A stretch of 64,000 nucleotides of DNA from Halioglobus sp. (GTDB lineage: Bacteria > Pseudomonadota > Gammaproteobacteria > Pseudomonadales > Halieaceae). The notes under the pieces were generated by a model. It did not search any database, was not told the DNA's origin, and worked only from the letters and a program-made list of their open reading frames with translations. Made by a program: the position numbers and the translations under genes. How positions within the stretch are numbered: the first letter of the stretch is position 1; each line of letters begins with the position of its first letter. This document shows positions 16,625 through 25,062 of the stretch, piece after piece. The DNA lies in NCBI GenBank assembly GCA_020443425.1, contig JAGRIE010000002.1, positions 62,001 to 126,000 on the forward strand, read 5' to 3'.

Positions 16625-17449
16625 ATGGGCATGACTGCCGGTGAAGCCGGTAAACCGCAGCGGCGTGGCGTGGACTGGCGTCCCCTGCGCCGTGCGCTGC
16701 AGGTGTGGGTTGCAATCACTTGTGCCTGCCTGGTGCTGGCCTGTGCGTCGACGGGGGAGGCGCCGGCACGGGCCACAGCGGTGGAACCCGCTCCGGCGGC
16801 CGGTGAGCACCACACCGTGGCCCTGTTGGGTGCCACCGGTATGGTCGGCGGTTACCTGCTGCAGGAAGCACTGGCGCGCGGGTACACCGTCAGGGCGCTG
16901 GCGCGGACACCCGCCAAGCTCAGTGCGTTCGCCGGCCGGATCACGGTAGTGCAGGGCGATGCGCGGGACCCGGCAGCGATCGAGCGGCTGTTGCGCGGCA
17001 GTGATGTGGTGATCAGCGCTCTCGGCCCGGTGCGGGCAGACGGCGACGCCTCGCGATTCATCAATACGACGGCCACGCGCAATGTCTTGCGGGCGATGCA
17101 GTTACAGGCGATCAGCCGTTATACAGTGGTCTCCGGAGCGGGCGTGGCAATGCCGGGTGATGATCGCGATCTGCTGGGCTGGTGGATTCGCACGCTGGCG
17201 CAGGTCGGGCTGTCCGCAGAGTTGGAGGACAAACAGGCAGAGTATGCACTGCTCGCCGCCAGCACAGCTGACTGGATGCTGGTGCGGTGCCCGTTGATAG
17301 ACGCGCAGGCCTTTGAGCACCCGCCGCTGGTCTCCACCCGCACTCCGCCTGCATTTCGTGTGCGGGCCGGCGAGGTGGCGCGATTTATCGTGGATCAGCT
17401 TGATACCGGCCAATACCTGCGCGCGGGCCCCTTTCTCGGCAGCGACTGA
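16625..17449 (+). CDS. NmrA/NAD(P)-binding Rossmann-domain protein with lipoprotein signal
   Basis: A 274-residue protein. Residues 1-42 form a signal region: basic stretch RRGVDWRPLRR, hydrophobic core ALQVWVAITCACLVL, and lipobox LVLAC-A. From about residue 62 an atypical SDR begins with the dinucleotide motif VALLGATGMVGGYLL, then VVQGDARDPAAIERLLRG, VVISALGP and RYTVVSGAGVAMPG, as in NmrA-like and SDR_a5 proteins. No YxxxK catalytic pair is evident. A Rossmann protein carried by a lipoprotein signal is unusual, since NAD(P)H is not expected in the periplasm. Confidence 0.78.
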   Translation: MGMTAGEAGKPQRRGVDWRPLRRALQVWVAITCACLVLACASTGEAPARATAVEPAPAAGEHHTVALLGATGMVGGYLLQEALARGYTVRALARTPAKLSAFAGRITVVQGDARDPAAIERLLRGSDVVISALGPVRADGDASRFINTTATRNVLRAMQLQAISRYTVVSGAGVAMPGDDRDLLGWWIRTLAQVGLSAELEDKQAEYALLAASTADWMLVRCPLIDAQAFEHPPLVSTRTPPAFRVRAGEVARFIVDQLDTGQYLRAGPFLGSD

Positions 17450-17550
17450 ACCCCTGCACCAGACGATGGGTCGTGCCGGGCTGCGGGCCGCATTGCCCGG
17501 GTGGGACCCCGCCACTTGATCTGTGCGTCGCTGTTGCGCCGCGCCCTGTA

Positions 17551-18183
17551 TCAGCGGTGCTTGCGACTGACAATCGCCAGCCAGGGCTGCTCATTGCGCG
17601 GCTTGCCGTCGGGCCGGTAGTAGTGCTCCAGAATCTCGAAACCCGCGCCCTCGAGGTAGCGCTGCGAGACCTCAAACTCCATGTAGTGCCCGTAGCGCTC
17701 TCCCGACCACCCCTCGGCGCTGCCGCGCGGGTTTGACGTGAACAGGATGCCGCCATCGCGCAGTGCGTCCCACAGTTCGCGCAGCACCCGCGGCAGTTCC
17801 TGTGCCGGCACGTGGAACAGCGAGGCATTGGCGAAAATACCGTCAAAGGCCGCGCGCTCGAGATCCAGTGCGAGGAAGGACTGGTGCAATACGGGGCAGC
17901 CGCTGTGCTGCCGCGCCATCTCGGTAAAGGCCCTGCTGCCATCGAGCCCGACAGGGCGGTGACCCAGGGACTTGAAGTAGCAAAGATCGCGTCCGGGGCC
18001 GCAGCCGAAATCGAGAATATCGAGCTGTTGCGCGGGCGGAAACCGGCCTAGGAATTTCTGGTAGTTCTGCGACACGTCGTGATCTTTCGTGCCCTGCCAG
18101 AACGCGGCGGCGTTGCCATTGTAGTGCCCGAGGGTAAGCCTTTCGATTTCGGCCAACTGCTGTTCGGGTAGTGTGTCTGACAT
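17551..18183 (-). CDS. Class I SAM-dependent methyltransferase
   Basis: A 210-residue Rossmann-fold methyltransferase. Motif I is ILDFGCGPGRDLCYF, motif II includes VGLDGSRAFTEMAR with the ribose-binding Asp, and FDGIFANASLFHV fits motif IV. ELWDALRDGGILFTSNPRG is the post-motif helix-strand. The UbiE/Tam-like arrangement suggests a small-molecule substrate, not identifiable here. The ATG at 18183 is preceded by GGAA at 7 nt. It is followed upstream by the GST gene on the same strand with a 73-nt gap. Confidence 0.88.
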   Translation of the reverse strand: MSDTLPEQQLAEIERLTLGHYNGNAAAFWQGTKDHDVSQNYQKFLGRFPPAQQLDILDFGCGPGRDLCYFKSLGHRPVGLDGSRAFTEMARQHSGCPVLHQSFLALDLERAAFDGIFANASLFHVPAQELPRVLRELWDALRDGGILFTSNPRGSAEGWSGERYGHYMEFEVSQRYLEGAGFEILEHYYRPDGKPRNEQPWLAIVSRKHR

Positions 18184-18256
18184 AGGATATTTCCACTGCA
18201 GTGGGCGGTGAACGCAAACGCAGGGCGCCCGCGCAAAGCCGCCTCCGGTGTTGGGG

Positions 18257-18964
18257 TCAGCCGGTGAACAGGCCGGTTGGCGACGCTGTACTGTTTTCGG
18301 GTGGCGCCAGCGAAAATCCGTCCAGGTCGGAAAAGGCCTTGCCGAATGCGGGTCGCTGTGACAGTCGCGCCAGGTAATCGGCGAAGCGGGGTGACTGGCA
18401 CAGGCCGTATGCGGTGGCCCAGAGCACATTCTGTCCCATGACACAGTCTGCTGCGGTGAAGGTATCGCCACAGATAAAGTCCGCTTGCTCGAGCCTGGCT
18501 AGTACCTGTGGCTCCACTTCCTGGGTGAATTTGGTGTTGTAGCGCGCAATGGTCCTGGCATCACTGTCCGCGCCCAGCAGATGGGTATGGATACGAATCT
18601 GCCACAGCATCATATCCATCCAGGAGGTGCCGAAGTGAAGCATTTGCAGGTAGTCAGCGCGCGCGACTGAAAATGTATCCGGGGCCGGCGCAAGTCCCTT
18701 GTCCGGGTAGATATCGGCCAGCAGCGAGATCATGGCGCCGCTCTCCAGCATCACTCTGGTCTCGCCGCCGGCCAGTGTGATCTCCAGCGTGGGTACATTG
18801 TGATTGGGATTCTTCTGCAGGTATTCAGCGCTGTACTGCACACCCTCGTACAGCGGCACCACCTCGACGTCGAAATCGTCTTCGAGTAGTTCGTGGAGCA
18901 GCCATTTGACCCGGGCGCTGCGGGTGGCCGGGTAGTGGTAGAGTTTCAATCGGCTGATCTGCAT
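18257..18964 (-). CDS. Glutathione S-transferase family protein
   Basis: A 235-residue two-domain GST. The thioredoxin-like N-domain begins KLYHYPATRSARVKWLLHE with Ser/Arg at the position of the catalytic residue, and carries the cis-proline motif NHNVPTLEI and LESGAMISLLADIYP for gamma-glutamyl binding. The all-helical C-domain contains FICGDTFTAADCVMGQ, the conserved N-capping/hydrophobic staple segment. GGAG lies 7 nt before ATG 18964. The specific substrate is unknown. Confidence 0.9.
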   Translation of the reverse strand: MQISRLKLYHYPATRSARVKWLLHELLEDDFDVEVVPLYEGVQYSAEYLQKNPNHNVPTLEITLAGGETRVMLESGAMISLLADIYPDKGLAPAPDTFSVARADYLQMLHFGTSWMDMMLWQIRIHTHLLGADSDARTIARYNTKFTQEVEPQVLARLEQADFICGDTFTAADCVMGQNVLWATAYGLCQSPRFADYLARLSQRPAFGKAFSDLDGFSLAPPENSTASPTGLFTG

Positions 18965-19037
18965 GGCTGCACTCCGTGGGGCGCCCCGTTGGTGTGGGGT
19001 ATCCGTATCAGTGGGCGGTGATTCAGTGGTCCCCGGA

Positions 19038-20129
19038 CTATAGAATCCCGGCGCGGGTATTACCAGTGCGAGCGGCAGTCGGTGCCACATCAAACAGCGT
19101 GATTTCGCCGCGGCTCCCGAGGCGCATCACCGGGCCCCAGGTGCCGGTACCGGGGGAGACATACAACTGTGTCTGCTGGCACCGGAACAGCCCGACGGTT
19201 TGTTCAAATACCCTCGCCACGACAAGGTTGAACGGCACGATCTGGCCGTTGTGGGTGTGGCCGCAGATCATCAGGTCGACGCCGGCCGCCGCCGCGGCGG
19301 CCAGCCCGCGCGGACGGTGATACAACAACAGGACAAACCGCTGCGGGTCGACATCGATGGCAGCCAACTCGCGTTCCACCTTGGCCGGGTGCTCACTGTC
19401 GTCGATGCCGATCAGCTGTACGGGCCCGTGGACGACACTCTGCGAGCGCAGTACCTGTACCCCGAGGTTTGCCAGCCGCTGCAGTATCTCATCCAGGTCT
19501 TCATAGCGCTCGTGGTTGCCGATGCTGAAATAGATCGGCACGCGACAATTGCGCAGCGCCGATAGCGTGTCCTCGCTGACGCCGGGCGCGTCGATGAAGT
19601 CGCCGGTGATACAGAGGAAGGCGATATCGAGGCGGTTGACCTGCTGTATCACGCGGTCGAGGAATCTGCCGCTGCGGGAGCCGATGTGGACATCGGTAAT
19701 CTGCGCGAAGCGCAGTGGGGTGTCGAGTTTGTCACTGCGCAGCGGCACTGCCACCACCGAGGGTGAGTAAGCGTTCGCTACGCTATAGGCCATTAGTAGT
19801 GCGGTGATGGCGAGCAGTGTCCAGGCCGCGCTTGAGGCTGCGATCCACCCCATGGCGACCGGAATCTCGGCCGCCAGCAGCATGCACAGCAGCAGTGGGC
19901 TGATGCCCAGCCACAAGTCCGCCCCCCGCCGCAGCCAGAAGACCAGTCCAAAATTGGCGTGACGAAGATAGAGTCTTGCTACGATCTGGCTGAAGAACAG
20001 CGGTACGAAGATCGCCGTGGTGGTCCAGCCGTCCAGCCCCAGCCAGTCACACAGCCGCAGTATGGGGTAGGCGAAGAGCGGGATGTGCAGCAGCAGTGCG
20101 ACCAGCAGGAATTGTTGTCGTTTTCTCAT
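19038..20129 (-). CDS. Membrane-anchored calcineurin-like metallophosphoesterase
   Basis: A 363-residue protein with four or five N-terminal membrane helices (residues 1-115), then a YkuE/LpxG-like phosphoesterase domain. Metal motifs in order are ITDVHIG, TGDFID, IGNHERYED, LYHRPRG and CGHTHNGQ. The catalytic domain probably faces the periplasm, where this group cleaves lipid-linked or other phosphodiesters. I start at ATG 20129 (MRKRQQFLLV) because it opens with basic residues before the first helix. An ATG at 20153 with GGAA 5 nt upstream is the alternative. Confidence 0.88.
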   Translation of the reverse strand: MRKRQQFLLVALLLHIPLFAYPILRLCDWLGLDGWTTTAIFVPLFFSQIVARLYLRHANFGLVFWLRRGADLWLGISPLLLCMLLAAEIPVAMGWIAASSAAWTLLAITALLMAYSVANAYSPSVVAVPLRSDKLDTPLRFAQITDVHIGSRSGRFLDRVIQQVNRLDIAFLCITGDFIDAPGVSEDTLSALRNCRVPIYFSIGNHERYEDLDEILQRLANLGVQVLRSQSVVHGPVQLIGIDDSEHPAKVERELAAIDVDPQRFVLLLYHRPRGLAAAAAAGVDLMICGHTHNGQIVPFNLVVARVFEQTVGLFRCQQTQLYVSPGTGTWGPVMRLGSRGEITLFDVAPTAARTGNTRAGIL

Positions 20130-20329
20130 GGCCCCAGCATACCCCCAGTGCATCGGGTTCCAAAGTTATGGCGCAGCTGGCGGGACATTTTACTTGCGCG
20201 AAGCGCACCGGCTGCTGCCGGCGCGGTGTGATGTTGTAGCGGAGCCGGCCTGGCTTGCCGGGCAAGGATTGCCAGTGGTGCCGGCTGGTTGCGCCATAGA
20301 AACAGGCGCTGCCTGTTGCGCTTGAACGG

Positions 20330-20357
20330 GCCCGGGTGTGCGGCAGCACACCCGGGC
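20330..20357. terminator. Hairpin after the arylsulfatase gene
   Basis: GCCCGGGTGTGC and GCACACCCGGGC form a perfect 12-bp stem with a GGCA loop, 15 nt beyond the sulfatase stop. No U-tract follows on the minus strand. The rest of the 243-nt gap (20130-20372) shows no gene. Confidence 0.6.
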
Positions 20358-20372
20358 TGTGGCAATCGCGGC

Positions 20373-21947
20373 CTAGTTCTGGATCGCGATATCCATCAGT
20401 TTGCTGAGGTTGCCCAGTGCTTTCTGCCGCTCTATCGTGCCGTAGCCGATATTGGCCGCGCTCAGGGAGCCGCCGGGCTGGAACGGGTAATCCGGAATGG
20501 TGGCAAAGAAGCGGCGGACAAAATCCTGCGCCGGCACCATCAGCCACATATTGTCGGCATACCATCGCAGGTACATGCCGGAGTTGCGTGAGGCGTTTTC
20601 AAACGGATCGGCGCGCAGGTTGGTGATCACCGGCCAGGCGGGTGTCTCCCGGAAGGCCTCGTTGATCGCGCCTTTTTCGGTGGCGAAGGAGACTTTCCAG
20701 TCATCGACACGTATCGCATTGAGCATGCCGCTGGCGGCAAAATACATGATCTCCCGACGCGGTCCCTTGTCAGCCTTACCTGCAAAATAGGGCATGAAGT
20801 TATAGCCGTCGAGATGCACCCTGAACTTCTTGCCATTGGCCTGGTAGCCATCTTCCGAGGCCAGTTTCTCTTTCACATCCGGCACACCGGCGGCGGCCAG
20901 CAGCGTGGGCATCCAGTCTTCCTGGCTCATGATGTCGTTGACGATGGTGCCGGGCTTGATGGTGCCGGGCCATTTGACCATCTGTGGCACCCTCATGCCG
21001 CCTTCCCAGGTGGTGCCTTTCTCACCGTGGTAAGGGCTGGCGCCACCGTCCGGCCAGCTGAATTTCTCAGCGCCGTTATCGGTGGAGAAGATGACAATGG
21101 TATTGTCCTCGACACCCAGTTTCTTGAGTTCCTCAAGGAAGCTGCCGACCATGTCGTCGAGCTCCACCATGCCGTCAGGGTAGAGGCCGATGCCGGTGAT
21201 GCCGCGGTATTTTTCCTGCAGGTGTGTCCACACGTGCATGCGGGTGAAGTTCATCCAGACGAAGAAGGGCTTGTCAGCATCGACAGCTGCGGCCATGAAC
21301 TTCTTGGCGGCGCCACCGAACTCGGAGTCAACCGTTTCCATGCGCTTGCGTGTCAGGGGGCCGGTATCCTCAATTTTGCCGTCTGCATAGGAGTGGATGA
21401 CACCGCGAGGCCCGAACCGCTTGTGGAACTCAGGGTCTTTTGGATAGTAGTAGGTCTCCGGTTCCTCCTCGGCGTTCAGGTGGTAGAGGTTGCCGAAAAA
21501 TTCATCGAAGCCGTGGTTGGTCGGCAGGTGTTTGTCCTGGTCTCCCAAATGGTTCTTGCCGAATTGACCCGTCGCATAGCCCTGGTCCTTCAGCAGGTCG
21601 GCGATGGTGGGCGCCCAGTCCGGTATGCCCTGGTCACTGCCGGGCATGCCGATGGTCAGCAGGCCGGTGCGAAACGGCTGTTGGCCGAGGATGAAGGATG
21701 CCCTGCCTGCGGTGCAGGACTGCTGCGCGTACATATCGGTAAAGAGCGCGCCCTCGTCAGCGATGGAGTCGATATTGGGCGTTTGGTAGCCCATGCCGCC
21801 GCGGTTGTAGGCACTGGTGTTCCAGACGCCGATATCGTCGCCCCACAGCACCAGGATATTAGGTTTGTCAGCCGCCATGGCTGTTGCGCTCAACGACAGC
21901 GCTGACCAGGCGAACAGCCAGGTCGTGAATCTCCTTACACTGGACAT
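20373..21947 (-). CDS. Exported arylsulfatase-type sulfatase
   Basis: A 524-residue sulfatase with a Sec signal (MSSVRRFTTWLFAWSALSLSATAMA, cut before ADKPN). The metal ligands start at NILVLWGDDIG. The formylglycine motif is SCTAGRASFILGQQ, i.e. C-x-A-x-R where C-x-P-x-R is most common. Further sites are QFGKNHLGD, the HVWTHLQ region and FSTDNGAEKFSWPDGG. It should hydrolyse sulfate esters in the periplasm, plausibly of algal or marine origin. A formylglycine-generating enzyme is not in the window. ATG 21947 has GGAG 8 nt upstream. It is divergent from gnd. Confidence 0.9.
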   Translation of the reverse strand: MSSVRRFTTWLFAWSALSLSATAMAADKPNILVLWGDDIGVWNTSAYNRGGMGYQTPNIDSIADEGALFTDMYAQQSCTAGRASFILGQQPFRTGLLTIGMPGSDQGIPDWAPTIADLLKDQGYATGQFGKNHLGDQDKHLPTNHGFDEFFGNLYHLNAEEEPETYYYPKDPEFHKRFGPRGVIHSYADGKIEDTGPLTRKRMETVDSEFGGAAKKFMAAAVDADKPFFVWMNFTRMHVWTHLQEKYRGITGIGLYPDGMVELDDMVGSFLEELKKLGVEDNTIVIFSTDNGAEKFSWPDGGASPYHGEKGTTWEGGMRVPQMVKWPGTIKPGTIVNDIMSQEDWMPTLLAAAGVPDVKEKLASEDGYQANGKKFRVHLDGYNFMPYFAGKADKGPRREIMYFAASGMLNAIRVDDWKVSFATEKGAINEAFRETPAWPVITNLRADPFENASRNSGMYLRWYADNMWLMVPAQDFVRRFFATIPDYPFQPGGSLSAANIGYGTIERQKALGNLSKLMDIAIQN

Positions 21948-22104
21948 ACAATTGTCTCCAAAAAATGAAAAAGTAGTGTTGGCTAGCTTGTACTTCCCCA
22001 ATACTAGCAAGGCATTGTGATATCTCCAGTATTTGTTAAAAATTTATTTGCTCGCAGGTGCCTATGCTAATGTTGGTGCAATGAACGAACATGCCGGAGG
22101 GCGC
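21948..22104. promoter_or_regulatory. AT-rich divergent region between the sulfatase gene and gnd
   Basis: This 157-nt stretch is markedly richer in A and T than its neighbours (runs such as AAAAAATGAAAAAG and GTTAAAAATTTATTTG) and lies between two divergent starts, so it probably holds both promoters. I could not assign confident -35/-10 pairs. A partial repeat, GGCTAGC...ACTAGC, lies in its middle. Confidence 0.45.
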
Positions 22105-23553
22105 ATGCCTGAATATGATATCGGTCTTATCGGCCTCGCAGTCATGGGGCAGAACCTCGTGCTGAACATGAGTGATCACGGGGTTCGGGTAGCCGTTTAC
22201 AACCGGTCTGTGGAGAAGGTCGAGGCCTTCGTCAGTGGCAGCGGCAAGCGCGAGAACATTGCGGGGTGCGCCTCGCTGCAGGAACTGGTGGCGTCGCTGC
22301 AGACGCCGCGACGGATCATGTTGATGGTGCGCGCCGGGGCCGCCGTCGATGAGACTATCGCCGCGCTGCTCCCCTACCTCGACGCCGGCGATATCATTAT
22401 CGACGGCGGCAACTCCCATTATCCCGACACCAACCGCCGCTTTCTGGCGCTGCAGGAGCGCAATATCCGCTATCTCGGTGTGGGTGTGTCCGGGGGTGAG
22501 GAGGGCGCGCGATTCGGGCCGTCCATCATGCCCGGCGGCGATGTCGCGGCGTGGCCCTTTGTGAGGGATATTTTCCAGGCCATCGCCGCTACTGTCGATG
22601 GCCAGCCGTGTTGCACATGGGTGGGGCCTGCGGGCGCCGGGCACTATGTGAAGATGGTGCACAACGGTATCGAGTACGGTGATATGCAGCTGATCGCGGA
22701 GGCCTACGATGTGTTGCGCCGCGGTCTCGGCCTCGATGCGGCGCAGCTGCAGGCCGTGTTCAGCGATTGGAACGCCGGGGTACTGGATTCCTACCTGATC
22801 GAGATCACCGGTCATATCCTCGGCGTCAGGGATGTCGATGGCGGCCTCTTGCTGGACCGGATCCTGGATGCAGCGGGCCAGAAGGGAACCGGCAAGTGGA
22901 CGGCCACCGACGCCCTCGATAACGGTACTCCACTGACGCTGATTACAGAGGCCGTTTACGCGCGCGCCCTGTCCGCCAGGAAAGAGGAGCGGGTGCGGGC
23001 CGCTGCCGCCTACGGCAAAGTGGTGGGGCCGATAGCGGGAGAGCGGGAGCGGTGCGTGCGCGCAGTCCACGATGCTTTGTACGCGGCCAAAATCATCTCC
23101 TATACCCAGGGTTTTATGTTGCTGCGCCAGGCAGCGGCAGACTATGCATGGCCTCTGGACTACGGTGCGATCGCGCTGATGTGGCGCGGTGGGTGTATTA
23201 TCCGCAGCCGCTTTCTGGGCAATATAAAAACCGCGTTTGAGAATAACCCGACGCTGGAAAACCTGTTGCTGGACGATTTTTTCCGCCAGCAGATACAGGG
23301 CGCGATGAGCGGCTGGCGCGACACTCTGAAAATGGCCATCGACGCCGGCATCCCGGTGCCGGCCATGTCCTCCGCCCTCGCATTTTTTGACGGTTACTGC
23401 TCCGGGGAATCGCCGGCAAACCTGCTGCAGGCGCAGCGTGACTATTTCGGCGCGCATACCTACGAGCGGATCGATGCGCCGCGGGGTGAGCGCTTCCATA
23501 CCGATTGGGTCGGCCTGCAGGGCTCGGCGATATCCGGAGCCTATGATGCCTGA
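22105..23553 (+). CDS. gnd: 6-phosphogluconate dehydrogenase, decarboxylating
   Basis: A 482-residue enzyme of the oxidative pentose phosphate pathway (6-phosphogluconate + NADP+ to ribulose 5-phosphate + CO2 + NADPH). The Rossmann motif is IGLAVMGQNLVLNM, cofactor discrimination lies at VYNRSVEKV, and the substrate signature GVSGGEEGARFGPSIMPGG and MVHNGIEYGDMQLIAEAYD are intact. Length matches the long (E. coli-type) form. The start is ATG 22105 with GGAGG about 4 nt before it. Frames open upstream to 22033 are not needed. zwf follows 16 nt downstream, so this is a gnd-zwf operon. Confidence 0.97.
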   Translation: MPEYDIGLIGLAVMGQNLVLNMSDHGVRVAVYNRSVEKVEAFVSGSGKRENIAGCASLQELVASLQTPRRIMLMVRAGAAVDETIAALLPYLDAGDIIIDGGNSHYPDTNRRFLALQERNIRYLGVGVSGGEEGARFGPSIMPGGDVAAWPFVRDIFQAIAATVDGQPCCTWVGPAGAGHYVKMVHNGIEYGDMQLIAEAYDVLRRGLGLDAAQLQAVFSDWNAGVLDSYLIEITGHILGVRDVDGGLLLDRILDAAGQKGTGKWTATDALDNGTPLTLITEAVYARALSARKEERVRAAAAYGKVVGPIAGERERCVRAVHDALYAAKIISYTQGFMLLRQAAADYAWPLDYGAIALMWRGGCIIRSRFLGNIKTAFENNPTLENLLLDDFFRQQIQGAMSGWRDTLKMAIDAGIPVPAMSSALAFFDGYCSGESPANLLQAQRDYFGAHTYERIDAPRGERFHTDWVGLQGSAISGAYDA

Positions 23554-23569
23554 ACAAGGGTAATCCAGT

Positions 23570-25054
23570 ATGAGCCAGGACTGTACATTCGTTATTTTTG
23601 GCGCCACCGGGAACCTGTCGCAGATCAAGCTGATGCCAGCACTCTACCACCTCGACCGGGCCGGGATGCTGACAGGCAATCTGCGGATACTGGCCTGTGG
23701 CCGCCGCGACTGGACCACGCAAAGCTGTGTGGAAAAAGTCCGCGGTTGGGTCGCTGAAAAGGCGCGGGGGCAGCTCGACAGCGCTGTGCTGGAGCGTTTC
23801 TGCCAGCGCATTGAATACTTCAACGGTGATCTCGATGATCCGCAGATGTACGGCCGCTTATCGGCGTACCTGGAGGATAACAGCCAACTCAATGTGGCCT
23901 ACTATATGGCCATCAAGCCACAGGACTTTGGCGCCGTCGTCGATCAGTTGAGCGCGCACCAGCTGCTGGATGAAAGCCGCGGCTGGCGGCGGGTTGTAAT
24001 CGAGAAACCCTTCGGCTTCGATCTCAAAAGCGCCCAGGACCTGCAGGAACAGGTCAGTCGCCGTCTCGAGGAGAGGCAGGTCTTCCGCATCGATCACTAT
24101 CTGGCAAAAGGCATGGTACAGAACGTGCTGGTGTTCCGCTTTGCCAATCTGCTGATGGAGCCGCTGTGGAACCGCAATTACATCGACCATGTGCAGATCA
24201 CCCACAGTGAGCAGTTGGGGATCGGCACGCGCGGTCGCTACTACGACGAGTCGGGCGCGCTGCGCGACATGATACAGAGCCATCTGCTGCAACTGCTGAC
24301 GCTGATCGCGATGGAGTCTCCGGTGTCGATGGGGGCGGAGGAGTTGCGCGATGAAAAGGTCAAGGTGCTGAAATCGATTCGCGCCATGAGCGACAGCGAT
24401 GTGCAGGATCACGCCCACCGCGCACAGTACACGGCGGGGTATGTGAATGATGCATCCGTCTGCGGGTATCTCGAAGAAGACAATGTGCCGGCTGGCTCCA
24501 GAACTGAAACCTACGCTGCCCTGAAGTTGTACATCGATAACTGGCGATGGCAGGGTGTGCCGTTTTACCTGCGCACGGGCAAGCGGTTGAAAAAGACGCA
24601 GTCCATGGTCTCCATCTGCTTCAAGAAATTACCGCAGACTTTCTTCAGGGATTCCGGTGTCACCGCCGACACCCGCAACTGGCTGGTGCTGGGCATACAG
24701 CCCGATGCCTGTCTGCGACTGGAGATGACGGTCAAGGAGCCGGGCCTGCAGATGCACACCCGCACAGCCAGCCTCAACGCCGGTTTCCTCGACGAGGAAC
24801 AGAGCGCCACGGATGCCTATGAGGATTTGCTGCTGGATGTTATCGAGGGTGACCAGTCCCTGTTCCTGCGCTGGGACGAGGTCGAATGGGCCTGGCGCGT
24901 GGTAGAGCCGGTCCTGCGTGCCTGGGAGGCGGACCAGGCACCTCTGGACAGCTATGAAGCCGGCAGCTGGGGCGCCATCAAATCGCGGCGACTTTTCGAT
25001 GACCAGTCCTTTCACTGGCGTCATGGCATCTACAGCGCCGGGGAGGATGAGTAG
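23570..25054 (+). CDS. zwf: Glucose-6-phosphate 1-dehydrogenase
   Basis: A 494-residue first enzyme of the oxidative pentose phosphate and Entner-Doudoroff pathways. [20 protein letters not shown] is the dinucleotide site (usual pattern GASGDLTKRKL), and [10 protein letters not shown] the substrate loop. [13 protein letters not shown] (residues 173-185) replaces the near-invariant RIDHYLGKExVQN. The catalytic Asp-His pair and Lys remain, as does the His in [10 protein letters not shown]. The changes near the cofactor site might alter NADP/NAD preference. It forms an operon with gnd and ends 8 nt from the convergent AlgJ-like gene. Confidence 0.94.
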   Translation: MSQDCTFVIFGATGNLSQIKLMPALYHLDRAGMLTGNLRILACGRRDWTTQSCVEKVRGWVAEKARGQLDSAVLERFCQRIEYFNGDLDDPQMYGRLSAYLEDNSQLNVAYYMAIKPQDFGAVVDQLSAHQLLDESRGWRRVVIEKPFGFDLKSAQDLQEQVSRRLEERQVFRIDHYLAKGMVQNVLVFRFANLLMEPLWNRNYIDHVQITHSEQLGIGTRGRYYDESGALRDMIQSHLLQLLTLIAMESPVSMGAEELRDEKVKVLKSIRAMSDSDVQDHAHRAQYTAGYVNDASVCGYLEEDNVPAGSRTETYAALKLYIDNWRWQGVPFYLRTGKRLKKTQSMVSICFKKLPQTFFRDSGVTADTRNWLVLGIQPDACLRLEMTVKEPGLQMHTRTASLNAGFLDEEQSATDAYEDLLLDVIEGDQSLFLRWDEVEWAWRVVEPVLRAWEADQAPLDSYEAGSWGAIKSRRLFDDQSFHWRHGIYSAGEDE

Positions 25055-25062
25055 CCGCCTGC

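Noticed and set aside
20814-21905. 363-codon plus-strand frame
   Set aside because: Antisense of the sulfatase gene, which carries the intact signal peptide and active site.
22036-23628. 530-codon open frame on the minus strand
   Set aside because: It is the antisense shadow of gnd; the protein is His/Arg-rich without family motifs, while the plus strand encodes a full-length conserved enzyme.
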